Of a DNA stretch of 22,571 nucleotides, positions 1 through 7,684 are shown in pieces (the first letter of the stretch is position 1; each line of letters begins with the position of its first letter). The notes beneath the pieces were generated by a model that searched no databases, was not told the DNA's origin, and saw only the letters and a program-made list of their open reading frames with translations. Location of the stretch: assembly GCA_937934355.1 (NCBI GenBank), contig CALGZY010000065.1, positions 1 through 22,571 of the forward strand, given 5' to 3'. Made by a program: the position numbers and the translations under genes. The stretch is from an uncultured Collinsella sp. Its GTDB lineage: Bacteria; Actinomycetota; Coriobacteriia; Coriobacteriales; Coriobacteriaceae.

Positions 1-219
1 TCTGCCGGCGGCGGCATGGTCAAGGTGACCGTTAACGGCGAGATGGAGCTCGTCAGCCTCACCATCGATCCCGATGCGCTTGATCCCGAGGACGTCGATA
101 TGCTGCAGGACATGATCATGGCTGCCGTCAACGAGGCCGTCCGCGGCGTCAACGAGCTCGCCAATAAGCAGATGGGCGCCATCGCCGGCGGCCTCAACAT
201 TCCGGGCATGCCGTTCTAA
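1..219 (+). CDS. YbaB/EbfC family nucleoid-associated protein, C-terminal part (5' end outside window)
   Basis: The reading frame is open from the first base and ends at a TAA; the true start lies upstream. About 73 residues are visible. They begin in a Gly-rich turn and run through V-x-V-x-G-x-x-E-x-x-x-x-x-I-D-P, then D-P-E-D-V-D-x-L-x-D, and end in a Gly/Met-rich tail (…NIPGMPF). This is the typical C-terminal half of YbaB/EbfC, a small dimeric DNA-binding protein of the nucleoid. The gene sits 13 bp upstream of recR. The ybaB-recR pairing (often after dnaX) is very common in bacteria and supports both calls. The internal ATG at position 16 should not be taken as the start. Confidence 0.9.
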   Translation, partial: SAGGGMVKVTVNGEMELVSLTIDPDALDPEDVDMLQDMIMAAVNEAVRGVNELANKQMGAIAGGLNIPGMPF

Positions 220-232
220 GACACGCATATAT

Positions 233-829
233 ATGAGTGCGAATCACAGCCTGCAAAAACTGCTCGATGAGCTGGGCCGCCTGCCGGGCATTGGTCCCAA
301 GTCGGCCCAGCGCATCGCCTATTACCTGCTCGAGGCCGATGCCGAGGAGGCCCGCCGCCTGGCCGAGGCCATCCTGGAGGTTAAGCAGGAGGTCCACTTT
401 TGCAGCCGTTGCTTTAACTACGCCACGGCCGATGAGTGCTCCATCTGCCAGGACCCGATGCGCGATACCATTCGCATTTGCGTGGTGGGCGAGCCGCGCG
501 ACGTCCAGGCGATCGAGCGCACGGGCAGCTACCACGGCCTGTACCATGTGCTGGGCGGCGTGATTAGCCCCATGGACAAGATTGGTCCCGAGCAGTTGCA
601 CATCCGCGAGTTGCTGGCGCGTCTGGGCCACGAGGATATCCATGAGGTCATCATCGCCACCAACCCCAACATCGAGGGCGAGACCACGGCGAGCTACCTG
701 GCCCGCACCATCAAGCCGTTGGGCGTCGAGGTGTCGCGTCTGGCAAGCGGCCTTCCCGTGGGCGGCGACCTGGAGTATGCCGACGAGCTTACGCTTGGCC
801 GCGCCATCGAGGCCCGTCGCGCGATTTAG
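233..829 (+). CDS. recR: Recombination mediator protein RecR
   Basis: The product is 198 aa, the normal RecR length. RecR forms a clamp-like ring and, with RecO/RecF, helps load RecA onto SSB-coated DNA during gap repair. Visible features in order are an N-terminal helix-hairpin-helix ([11 protein letters not shown], about residues 16-27), a four-Cys zinc finger (C-x2-C … C-x2-C, about residues 57-72), a TOPRIM core starting ICVVGEP, and the C-terminal [22 protein letters not shown] segment of the family. It follows the YbaB gene by 13 bp with no clear Shine-Dalgarno sequence before ATG 233, so translation may be coupled to the upstream gene. The long antisense frame across it is a codon-bias shadow. 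Confidence 0.97.
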   Translation: MSANHSLQKLLDELGRLPGIGPKSAQRIAYYLLEADAEEARRLAEAILEVKQEVHFCSRCFNYATADECSICQDPMRDTIRICVVGEPRDVQAIERTGSYHGLYHVLGGVISPMDKIGPEQLHIRELLARLGHEDIHEVIIATNPNIEGETTASYLARTIKPLGVEVSRLASGLPVGGDLEYADELTLGRAIEARRAI

Positions 830-904
830 GTGGCGAGCCTGCTCCTGCCGTATGTTTTCTTCGCGACGCACGGGGTAGTCATAATTTCCCTGTGCGACTG
901 TAAG

Positions 905-920
905 TTTGTTGTGCAACAAA
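905..920. promoter_or_regulatory. Palindrome, GTTGTGCAAC core (possible operator)
   Basis: TTTGTTGTGCAACAAA has 7-bp arms around a TG centre. Its GTTGTGCAAC core (908-917) matches the perfect palindrome GTTGCGCAAC at 981-990 except for the middle base. The centres are 73 bp apart, close to seven helical turns. It lies in the 245-bp gap between recR and the signalling operon. Operator function is inferred; no regulator is identified. Confidence 0.4.
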
Positions 921-980
921 GATGCTTCGTATCCGCTTATCGCATGGATGCTTCCACTCGCATCCTTAATTTGCCCATTC

Positions 981-990
981 GTTGCGCAAC
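981..990. promoter_or_regulatory. Perfect palindrome GTTGCGCAAC, second copy of the possible operator
   Basis: GTTGCGCAAC is a perfect 10-bp palindrome. It overlaps a candidate -35 (TTGCGC, 982-987) placed 17 bp before a weak -10-like GATACA (1005-1010). If that promoter is real, a protein bound here would block it. The promoter itself is only weakly supported. Confidence 0.35.
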
Positions 991-1011
991 CTTTTGGGTT
1001 CGCTGATACAC

Positions 1012-1060
1012 TCAAATATGGATTTGAATGAATGCGCCGCTCCCGAGCGGCGTGTTTTTC
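1012..1060 (+). promoter_or_regulatory. Leader hairpins upstream of the signalling operon
   Basis: Two stem-loops sit just before the ribosome site. One is TCAAAT-ATGG-ATTTGA (1012-1027). The other is a GC-rich stem CGCCGCTC/GAGCGGCG followed by TGTTTTTC (about 1034-1060), which has the form of an intrinsic terminator. It lies upstream of the first gene, so it could act as an attenuator or end transcripts coming from recR. GGAGG follows at 1063-1067. Confidence 0.4.
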
Positions 1061-1074
1061 TTGGAGGAGAACGC

Positions 1075-1980
1075 ATGCGGCCCGGTGGCACTCAGACAAA
1101 GCGCGGCGCCGCGGTGCGCATGCGACGCCGACTGGGCTTGGCGCCGCGGGCGTACGCACTGCTATCGTGCTCGCTGGTGCTGGTCATAGCTGGCGTTTCT
1201 GCCTATGGCATGACCGTGCCGTCCATGATGCAGGCGCATGCCGCACGCGAGCCGCGCGTGGGGCATGAGGTCAAAAGTGATCTGGGCACCACGACTGGAT
1301 ATGCTTGGGCAAGTGTGGTCGCGCATATTGTGTTTGGCACCGACGATGCGGATGGCGCCGAGGCCCCGGACAACGAAGTCACGCTTGCCAATGGCAAAAC
1401 CATCGTGCTCACCAACACCAAGATCATCGATCGGTTGTCCAACAATAGCGTGGCGGCAACGGTGAATAAGGTCGAGCAGCAGAAGGAGCAGGACGCCCAG
1501 CAGTCCGGAAAACCCGGCAGCTCGGATACTTCTGGCTCCGGCTCGAATTCGTCGAGTTCGAGCGGCGGCTCTGGGTCGGGCTCCTCTACCGGAGGGTCTG
1601 GAAATGGCGGCTCGACGGGCGGCAACACTGACAACGATGCAAACTCCGGTGGCCTTTCCGCTGCTGAGGAAGAGAGCATTCACAGTTGGCTTGTGACCAA
1701 GTACAACATGCTCGACGGCTACGTTTCTCGTGCCAATGACGTGGTCTCGACCTATAACTCTACGGGAGATCCCAGGCCGTGCGACAGCCTGGTCGGGGAG
1801 ATGTTTGTCATTCGAGCCGAGTTCGGTCGTCAGACATTCTCGCCCCGGTCAAAGTGGTATCAGCAGTATGCCAATCTGTGGGGCTGTTACACCAACCTAT
1901 GTCAATGGGTCGGCCATTACGGCGATGATGACGTCGCGCTCGGTAACTTCAACAATAACGTGGCGGCGCTTGCCCTATGA
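1075..1980 (+). CDS. Single-pass membrane protein with Ser/Gly-rich linker, first gene of kinase/FHA operon (unknown function)
   Basis: The product is 301 aa from ATG 1075, chosen because GGAGGA lies 7-12 bases upstream; an in-frame codon at 982 has no ribosome site. The N-terminus is Arg-rich and cytoplasmic-looking, followed by one hydrophobic segment at about residues 27-46. An extracytoplasmic region comes next, then a low-complexity Ser/Gly/Asn linker (about 143-193). The C-terminal domain of roughly 105 residues is rich in Trp, Tyr and Cys (SKWYQQYANLWGCYTNLCQW). I do not recognise that domain. Its stop overlaps the start of the kinase gene (ATGA), so the two are translationally coupled. 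It may be a surface sensor or anchored partner for the kinase; this is inferred from position only. Confidence 0.8.
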   Translation: MRPGGTQTKRGAAVRMRRRLGLAPRAYALLSCSLVLVIAGVSAYGMTVPSMMQAHAAREPRVGHEVKSDLGTTTGYAWASVVAHIVFGTDDADGAEAPDNEVTLANGKTIVLTNTKIIDRLSNNSVAATVNKVEQQKEQDAQQSGKPGSSDTSGSGSNSSSSSGGSGSGSSTGGSGNGGSTGGNTDNDANSGGLSAAEEESIHSWLVTKYNMLDGYVSRANDVVSTYNSTGDPRPCDSLVGEMFVIRAEFGRQTFSPRSKWYQQYANLWGCYTNLCQWVGHYGDDDVALGNFNNNVAALAL

Positions 1981-3821
1981 TGACCGATCTTGCATCCACC
2001 ACACCACAGTCGCTCGGTCGCGATCCCATGGTCGGCCTGCGCCTTGCGCGTGTCGACGGGTTTGAGCCGGCCATTGCGCTCGGTCAGGACGAACTGCCTG
2101 CCTATCTGCGTCGTTTTACGATGCTGTTTGCCGACGATGCCACCATGCGCCGTGGCGGTATCGGCCGCGTGACGCGTGCCGTCAACGCCCAAGGCGAGGC
2201 CGTGGCACTCAAGCAGCTCATCTTGCCGGCGCGCGATGAGTTTGATGACGATGCCGCTCACGAGGCGCTGGTCGCCAAGTTCAAGGCGGCGTTTCGCGAG
2301 GAATACGAATGCCATCGCGCCCTTTCGGGCCTTAAGGGCTTTCCCCGCCTCTATGGCTGGGGCGAGGTCGACGGTGTGCCTGCAATTGTCATGGAATGGG
2401 TCGAGGGCGAGACACTTGCCCGCTTGCGTTCGCGACTCGCCGTGGACGATGCCGGACGCCTGTCGCCGCTTGTGGCGGCGCGTCTGGGTCGCGACCTGTT
2501 CGATCTGCTCTGCCGTATGAGCCTGGTGGGCGAGGGCTTTGTCCATCGCGATATCTCGCCCGCTAATATTATGGTGCGTACGGCGCGTCTACCGCTTGAC
2601 CGGCAGCTTGCCGAGGGCACCTTTGACCTGTGCCTGATCGACTTTGGCTCGTCGCTGGCGCTCGAGCCTGCGTCGGCCGTGGCCGGTACCGGCGGCAAGG
2701 CGTCGTTTACGGAGCGCTATGCCACGCTGCGTCGCGCGACGGTTGCCTATGCCCCGCCCGAGATGCTCACCGACGATATTCCCGACCTGCGCGCTTTGCG
2801 TATGTCGCCGGCGATTGACGTATACGCCGCGGCAAGCACGGTTTACGAGCTCATTGCCGGCGTCGCGCCATACGAAGCCGCGCCGAGTACTTCGGGTGCC
2901 TCGGGTTCGCGCAAAAAGACGCGCGACATCGCCAGCCCCTACCGTCTCAAGATGGACACGCGGCCCGACTATCCTATTGGTGCCCATGCGCCCGGTTGTG
3001 ATTTGACTCAGCTGCTTCGTCGTGAGCCCGATGTGGCGCTCGCCGCGGCCGAGCAGGCCCAGCAGCTAGGGCTTGAGCCGGATTCCGAAGAGCTACGCGA
3101 TGCGCTGGCGTTTGTCGATGCCCAGCTGTTCGACGTGGTGATGGCCTGTCTGTCCAGCCATCAAAAAGATCGTCCCGAGCCGGCGGCGGTCGAGGCGGCG
3201 CTCTCGGCGTTTTGTGACCACTATGCGCAAAATGTCGGTCGTTCGCTTCGCGGCGAGCCGCTCACGCCGTGCCCCATGGATGCGTCTGGCCGCGCGGTTC
3301 GTCGCGCGCTGATGGTCGGCGCGACGGTCGTCTGTGGCGTGGTTTGGGCTGTGGTCGTGGTTTCGGCCGCGCTGCTGGCGTCGGGCGCTCGCGTGACGGC
3401 GACTTTGGGATCGCTCGTGTGGTCTGGGTCGCTACCGGGTATTATTGCCGCACTGGCGTTGGCGCTGCCAGGCATAGCCGGCGTTGCCGCGGGGGCACTT
3501 GCGCGCGATCGGCGCTCGGGCTTCCTGCAGGGTGTGCTTGCGCTTTCTGCCTGCGAGGTTCCGGTGCTGGTTGTGGCTGCATGTAGCGTATTTTCCCAAC
3601 GCGCCGTGATGGGCGGCCTTGTTGCCGCTCTGGTTGCAACCTATACGCTTACGTGGTTTTTGCTTGCGATGGGCTTTGCCTTTGAACTTCCCGTTTCGGC
3701 ACCGCGACGCACAAAAGCCCAGATGGCGACTCCGCTTGCCGGTGGAGCCGCAGCTGCCCGTACTTTTGGCGGACCTGTCGAAGTATCGTCCGATTCTATT
3801 TCTACGACCAAGGAGGCCTAG
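1977..3821 (+). CDS. Membrane-anchored Ser/Thr protein kinase
   Basis: The product is 614 aa; the ATG overlaps the preceding stop, and a second ATG follows at 1980. The N-terminal two thirds form a eukaryotic-like kinase domain: a Gly-rich loop (R-G-G-I-G-R-V, about 59-65), an ATP-binding Lys (VALK79), a catalytic loop H190-R-D-I-S-P-A-N, a DFG motif at 222-224 and an APPEM activation-segment end. The HRDISPAN loop has Ser where many kinases have Lys, so activity may be altered or Tyr-kinase-like. Residues about 440-575 hold roughly four hydrophobic segments; unlike PknB, there is no PASTA tail. It is followed after 3 bp by an FHA-domain protein, the classic reader of phospho-Thr, which suggests a local phospho-signalling module. 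Confidence 0.9.
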   Translation: MMTDLASTTPQSLGRDPMVGLRLARVDGFEPAIALGQDELPAYLRRFTMLFADDATMRRGGIGRVTRAVNAQGEAVALKQLILPARDEFDDDAAHEALVAKFKAAFREEYECHRALSGLKGFPRLYGWGEVDGVPAIVMEWVEGETLARLRSRLAVDDAGRLSPLVAARLGRDLFDLLCRMSLVGEGFVHRDISPANIMVRTARLPLDRQLAEGTFDLCLIDFGSSLALEPASAVAGTGGKASFTERYATLRRATVAYAPPEMLTDDIPDLRALRMSPAIDVYAAASTVYELIAGVAPYEAAPSTSGASGSRKKTRDIASPYRLKMDTRPDYPIGAHAPGCDLTQLLRREPDVALAAAEQAQQLGLEPDSEELRDALAFVDAQLFDVVMACLSSHQKDRPEPAAVEAALSAFCDHYAQNVGRSLRGEPLTPCPMDASGRAVRRALMVGATVVCGVVWAVVVVSAALLASGARVTATLGSLVWSGSLPGIIAALALALPGIAGVAAGALARDRRSGFLQGVLALSACEVPVLVVAACSVFSQRAVMGGLVAALVATYTLTWFLLAMGFAFELPVSAPRRTKAQMATPLAGGAAAARTFGGPVEVSSDSISTTKEA

Positions 3822-3824
3822 GTC

Positions 3825-4763
3825 ATGGCATCTCAAGTTGAGCTCACCCCATGCGGGGCCATGTTTGACATCTTTAAGCGCGCAGCGCATCTGAGCCATA
3901 TCGAGCTGTGCGGCTTGGTGCTTTCGTCCCGTCCGCTCGCCGACGGCCGCAGCCCGCAGAGCCGAGCCGCCGATCGCTCTTGGGTTTCCCGCTTTATCGT
4001 TCGCGCGCCGGTCGGCACGCTTCAGCAGCGCTACTTTGCCGAATACGGTACCTCGGCTGCGCGTATTATGTCGCAACTGGCCCTGCGCCAGCGCAATCCC
4101 ATGGACTCCACGGCTGTGATCAATATGGTGTGCGGTCCTGCAGGTGAACCGATGGTACGCGCGCTCGAAGAGTGCCACCAGGACACGAATCTCTATCGCA
4201 ACGCGCTCGATCGCCTGTCCCAGGCGGCGGAACTCATGCCCGCCGAGCGCGCCGAGGCCGTGCTGGTGCTGTTTGTCGCCGTCGGTTGTTCGGCGGATGT
4301 GCGGTCCTCGGTGAACTATGCCATCGACTACGCGCACGCGACCTGTGGCGGAGGCACCTCCACGCCGCGTTCGCTTGGCATGTCGATGACCGCAGGCGAG
4401 AGCGAACCCGCCCCGGCGCACCCCTTGGGCTTACTACGCGTGCAAAACAGTTTTGTCGTGAGTGCCCCGCGCTGGATTCAGCCGAGTGAGCAGGGTGTTG
4501 AGATTGGCGCGCTGGCCACTGGTGAAGGCGATATTACCGACGTCGGCGACGATGTCTCGGCCCGCCATGCTCATATCTGGTGCGATGCTCAAAATATCTG
4601 GCACGTCGAGGACTTGTCGTCCACCAACGGAACCGTGGTGGTAAACGGGGCCACGCGCGTCTGCATTCAGGTCGAGCCCGGCCGTTCCGCCCAACTCAAT
4701 CCCGGCGACGAGCTCAAGCTCGGCGAATCCACTACCTATGCCATCCTCTTCGGTGCCCTCTAG
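3825..4763 (+). CDS. FHA-domain protein (phosphothreonine reader), intact copy
   Basis: The product is 312 aa with AAGGAGG about 9 bases before ATG 3825. The first ~180 residues form an unrecognised helical domain (from CGAMFDIFKRA to YAIDYAHATCGG). A short linker follows, and then a C-terminal FHA domain (about 205-312). The FHA pattern is clear: a V-E-I-G-A strand, S-A-R-H-A-H-I-W and D-L-S-S-T-N-G-T-V-V-V-N-G, with the Arg, Ser-x-x-His and Asn residues used for phosphothreonine binding. Being directly after the kinase gene, it is the likely substrate or reader of that kinase. The 3' part, from about 4335 to beyond the stop, is repeated in diverged form at 11080-11620. Confidence 0.9.
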   Translation: MASQVELTPCGAMFDIFKRAAHLSHIELCGLVLSSRPLADGRSPQSRAADRSWVSRFIVRAPVGTLQQRYFAEYGTSAARIMSQLALRQRNPMDSTAVINMVCGPAGEPMVRALEECHQDTNLYRNALDRLSQAAELMPAERAEAVLVLFVAVGCSADVRSSVNYAIDYAHATCGGGTSTPRSLGMSMTAGESEPAPAHPLGLLRVQNSFVVSAPRWIQPSEQGVEIGALATGEGDITDVGDDVSARHAHIWCDAQNIWHVEDLSSTNGTVVVNGATRVCIQVEPGRSAQLNPGDELKLGESTTYAILFGAL

Positions 4764-4881
4764 CCGGCAGTTAGGGACATTCCTTTTCTGCCGGCACTTG
4801 GGGACACTCCTCGGCGCGCCAGAGCCGGTCGCCTGGGGATGGAGAGGCCATTTTGGCCCTTGGCGGCCAGTCGGGGCGAAA
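4335..4881 (+). repeat. Long direct repeat, copy 1 (FHA gene tail plus downstream hairpin)
   Basis: This stretch, coding and noncoding, aligns with 11080-11618. The match starts around the codons for HATxGGxTSTPRSL, runs through the FHA stop and the REP-like hairpin, and fades about 120 bp past the stop. The copies differ at many silent positions and by a three-codon gap (the first has the extra V-G-D before DVSARH), so the duplication is not recent. The two copies bracket the AT-richer island. Confidence 0.8.
4764..4810 (+). repeat. REP-like hairpin with GGGACAYTCC motifs, copy 1
   Basis: It begins immediately after the FHA stop. Arms CCGGCAG (4764-4770) and CTGCCGG (4788-4794) enclose a 17-nt loop containing TTAGGGACATTCC, followed by ACTTGGGGACACTCC. 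The same architecture occurs at 11500-11546 and, with different arm sequence, at 17216-17300. It has no T-tract typical of a terminator. It resembles REP sequences mobilised by REP-associated tyrosine transposases, but no transposase is present here. Confidence 0.65.
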
Positions 4882-5713
4882 CTAGAAGATCTTTCCGATT
4901 CGCGGCTGTTCATGCTTGTAGAGCATCTAAAACAATAGGATGTTATTCTGGAATATGCCGGGTGCGTGAACTTGCCTGTCTTAGCCTTAATAAGGTATAG
5001 GGGAGTTTGGCTCAGGGGTTCCGTCTTGTTCTTCAGCGCAGTATTGTGGGACAGATTTGCTGAGATTGGCGCCTTACACCGCAGAGCGCACGGAAGGCTC
5101 TCGATTTGTGTTCTGGCCCCAGAATACAGGGCCTGATACTTACCAACTGTGGCATGGATGTAACATCTGTAGAAATCAACCCTTTTGTTGTCGACCTTTG
5201 TAAGAAAAACACTGCCATCAACTCTTTGGATGACGAAACTAGGGTGCTTGAGGGGAGCCTTTACTCCCCTCTGAGAGATGACTCATGTTTTTCGCTTGTC
5301 GTTGTGAATCCTCCGTTACTGCCGATTCCGGATGAGATTCCTTATCCCTTCGTTTGAGATGGAGGACAATCGGGTCTGGATAAAACACTTCGTATTCTTA
5401 AGGGTGGCGATACGCATTTAGAGAAAAACGGTAAATACTGCTAATAGGGGTGACGACGATGGTGCAGGGGCGACCCGCGATGCTCTCATCAATACGTCGG
5501 ATACTTGGGAAATCAGGTCTAGATGCATGTATGATGATGCTGTGTGGCTATTCAATTAATCCGCGTTCCGAATGGGTGCAGGGTATAGCTGCGACATCGT
5601 ATGCTTTTGACCCGGCGCGATACTCAGATATTTCTGAGGCGGTTGACGAAGTTTATACGCACTATGCCGCGCAAGGCGTTTCGGAAGTTTGCACATCTAC
5701 GTTACGGGCTTAG
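4882..5713 (+). pseudogene. Decayed class I SAM-dependent methyltransferase
   Basis: Recognisable pieces lie in different frames. At 5097-5357 are the SAM-binding motif A-L-D-L-C-S-G-P-R-I-Q-G, the acidic V-E-I-N-P turn, and an N-P-P-L-L-P catalytic-type motif like that of HemK/MTS methyltransferases. The frame then hits TGA right after PYPFV, in a place where the continuing codons read D-G-G-Q-S-G-L-D-K-T-L; a Gly codon probably became the stop. A frameshift follows, and the C-terminal piece is open from about 5450 to 5713. The first glycine-rich motif carries Arg where Gly is expected. The part from 4882 to 5096 is assigned more loosely. The protein is not functional as read; it may once have belonged to the island. 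Confidence 0.6.
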
Positions 5714-6028
5714 GTTTCTTCAAGCGAGCAGGCCGGTTGCGTTATTTCGAGCGATTTTTCTAGTCTAGACGACAAAAGGCAAAGGATTTGATGGGTATAA
5801 AACGCGGACGTTTGTGGGCGGATGCTCAAATCTATTGTGGCAATCGGGCGGTTGAAAAAGATATTTCAACCGCCCGATTGCCAGGTTCGTCGGAGGAGAT
5901 GTCCGATTCCGACTCTCTTGTAGGAAGAGCTTGAGATCGTATTGGCCCAAGGCAATCTTAAAGCAGTCTCATTGGCAAATCTTCGCTCCTGTTGTGTTGA
6001 GGTGTAAGGTATCAGTGATTGATGTTTT
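5714..6028. other. Noncoding gap before the ABC exporter
   Basis: This 315-bp stretch holds the perfect hairpin at 5839-5882 and a 47-codon frame (5791-5934) that runs through that hairpin and matches nothing I know. Otherwise I see no gene. It is probably the leader of the exporter gene plus decayed sequence. Confidence 0.5.
5839..5882. repeat. Perfect 19-bp inverted repeat with 6-nt loop
   Basis: Arms GGCAATCGGGCGGTTGAAA (5839-5857) and its exact complement (5864-5882) enclose AAGATA. There is no T-tract on either strand, so it is not a standard terminator. It lies about 150 bp upstream of the exporter start. It could be an attenuator, an mRNA-stabilising stem, or a remnant of a small mobile element. 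Confidence 0.85.
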
Positions 6029-7684
6029 GTGGCGGGTAGATTGGGGCCTTCCTTGATTCGATGCGTTCTCTCGAGGTTCATCAGAGCAAAAGGGGCTTTC
6101 GTCTTCATTGCTATCACGGTGATTGGAACCGCTCTCTCCTATGCCATGCCATACGTGAACGGGAAATTCTTAGATTTTCTTCTCGGTAACCGCAGCGAAA
6201 GAGACGCCGTACTCTTCGCGCTCCTGGTTGCGTCAATAGGAGTTTTCTCCACCCTCTTTACTTATTTTGCAGGAACACTTTCCATTCGCATAACCACGAG
6301 ACTTTCCTTTGATCTTCTCAGGGAGGCCGTCTTGCGTTTTGAAAGAGACGATTACTTGGTGAGTCGGACCATCGATCCAGCCTATACAACGCAACGGATT
6401 ATTTCCGACTCCAGCGTGGTCTCATCCTTCGTTTTGGCGAATTTTATCAGTGCGCCGCTGTCCATTGTAGCCATTCCCATCGTATTGCTTATCATATGGT
6501 CAATTGATTCAACTCTCGCGGTGTTTTCCATCATTCTCCTCATCGTGTATTTCTGTGTAATTACTGGGTTGAGGAAACTTTTGTATAGGGTCACGTATGA
6601 GAAGAAAGAGGCGGACAGCGCCTTTTACGCCGCAATTGCATCGCAGCTTAATCAGATTCTCAACATTCAACTGACATCTTCGTACGGCAAGAGCGAACAA
6701 GCGCTCGACGCTGGGTTTAAGAGCTATTTTCCCAAAGTTTTGCGCTCCGGAAAGCTATCATATTCTCTGACATCGCTCGATGGTCTTTTCGCAGCGTTGT
6801 TTCAAGCGGTGATACTTGTTGTTTCCGGAGTACGAATCATTAACGGAACTATGTCAATAGGCGAGTACACTATCATCGGTACATACTTCGCGGTTCTCTT
6901 TAAGACTTTGAAAAGTATGATGTCATTGTTCAAATCCTATCAGGACGCCAAAGCATCATGGGATAGGACGGCTATCGCGACGAGGGAAAAGGCGAGATCG
7001 GGGTGGAATCGGACCGATTTGGCGAAACTTGATGGAATAAATGACATTTCGGTATCTGATTTGGAATTCTCGGTTGCCCTTCCAGACGGATCTGTCCGAG
7101 AGGTCCTCGGCGGGTTTTCTTTCAAGTTTTCCGGTCCTGGTACATATTGCATAGTTGGGGAGAACGGAAGGGGCAAGACATCGCTTCTTTACTTGATGCT
7201 CGGGCTATATTCATCGAAAGGCAAAGTAAAATACAACGGTGTGCCAATCGAAGAATGCGACTTGGATTACATACGTGCGAGAGAGATATCGTGCTGCCCA
7301 CAGTCGTGCTTCGCGCCGGACGAAACGGTGAAAGAGCTGTTAGAGTATTTCGACACGCCCTTTTCTCCCTATCACCGGGGTGTAGATGACCTACCTTCGC
7401 TGGAAAACAGCGTGAAGGAGTTGCTCGGGAAACGTTGCTCCGCGCTTTCGGGCGGTGAGTTGCGCCGCGTGTACTTATGGTCGGCGCTTTCACGCAAGTC
7501 GTCAGTTTTGGTGCTCGACGAGCCCACGACTGGGTTAGACGCTGTAAGCCGCGCCGAGCTTGCGGCCTATGTTAAGCGCAACAAGCAAAGCCAGCTGATC
7601 ATCATTGTCTCTCACGATGACGAGATGGTCGGCGCGGTAGAAGGGGTAGTGGATTTAGGCAGCATGTACCAGGGTAAATGCTGA
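6029..7684 (+). CDS. ABC exporter, fused membrane and ATPase domains
   Basis: The product is 551 aa from GTG 6029. An in-frame TGA sits just upstream and no good ribosome site is visible, so the start is uncertain (TTG 6041 is possible). The first ~320 residues contain six hydrophobic segments, as in type IV exporters. The ATPase part shows Walker A G377-E-N-G-R-G-K-T, a Q-loop (CCPQS), the signature L-S-G-G-E (473-477), Walker B V-L-V-L-D-E-P (Asp 497, Glu 498) and the switch His 529. All catalytic residues are present and it would work as a homodimer. There is no C39 leader-peptidase domain. Codon use is AT-richer than the flanking chromosome. The nearby radical SAM peptide operon suggests export of a modified peptide, an inference from position only. 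Confidence 0.9.
   Translation: MAGRLGPSLIRCVLSRFIRAKGAFVFIAITVIGTALSYAMPYVNGKFLDFLLGNRSERDAVLFALLVASIGVFSTLFTYFAGTLSIRITTRLSFDLLREAVLRFERDDYLVSRTIDPAYTTQRIISDSSVVSSFVLANFISAPLSIVAIPIVLLIIWSIDSTLAVFSIILLIVYFCVITGLRKLLYRVTYEKKEADSAFYAAIASQLNQILNIQLTSSYGKSEQALDAGFKSYFPKVLRSGKLSYSLTSLDGLFAALFQAVILVVSGVRIINGTMSIGEYTIIGTYFAVLFKTLKSMMSLFKSYQDAKASWDRTAIATREKARSGWNRTDLAKLDGINDISVSDLEFSVALPDGSVREVLGGFSFKFSGPGTYCIVGENGRGKTSLLYLMLGLYSSKGKVKYNGVPIEECDLDYIRAREISCCPQSCFAPDETVKELLEYFDTPFSPYHRGVDDLPSLENSVKELLGKRCSALSGGELRRVYLWSALSRKSSVLVLDEPTTGLDAVSRAELAAYVKRNKQSQLIIIVSHDDEMVGAVEGVVDLGSMYQGKC

Noticed and set aside
194..1159. 321-codon minus-strand frame over recR and the gap after it
   Set aside because: The coding-like part mirrors recR; the rest crosses regulatory palindromes and has no family features.
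5791..5934. 47-codon plus-strand frame with an AAAGGA-like site
   Set aside because: It runs straight through the perfect hairpin, whose two arms would be translated. It has no resemblance to the precursor peptides and only one Cys.
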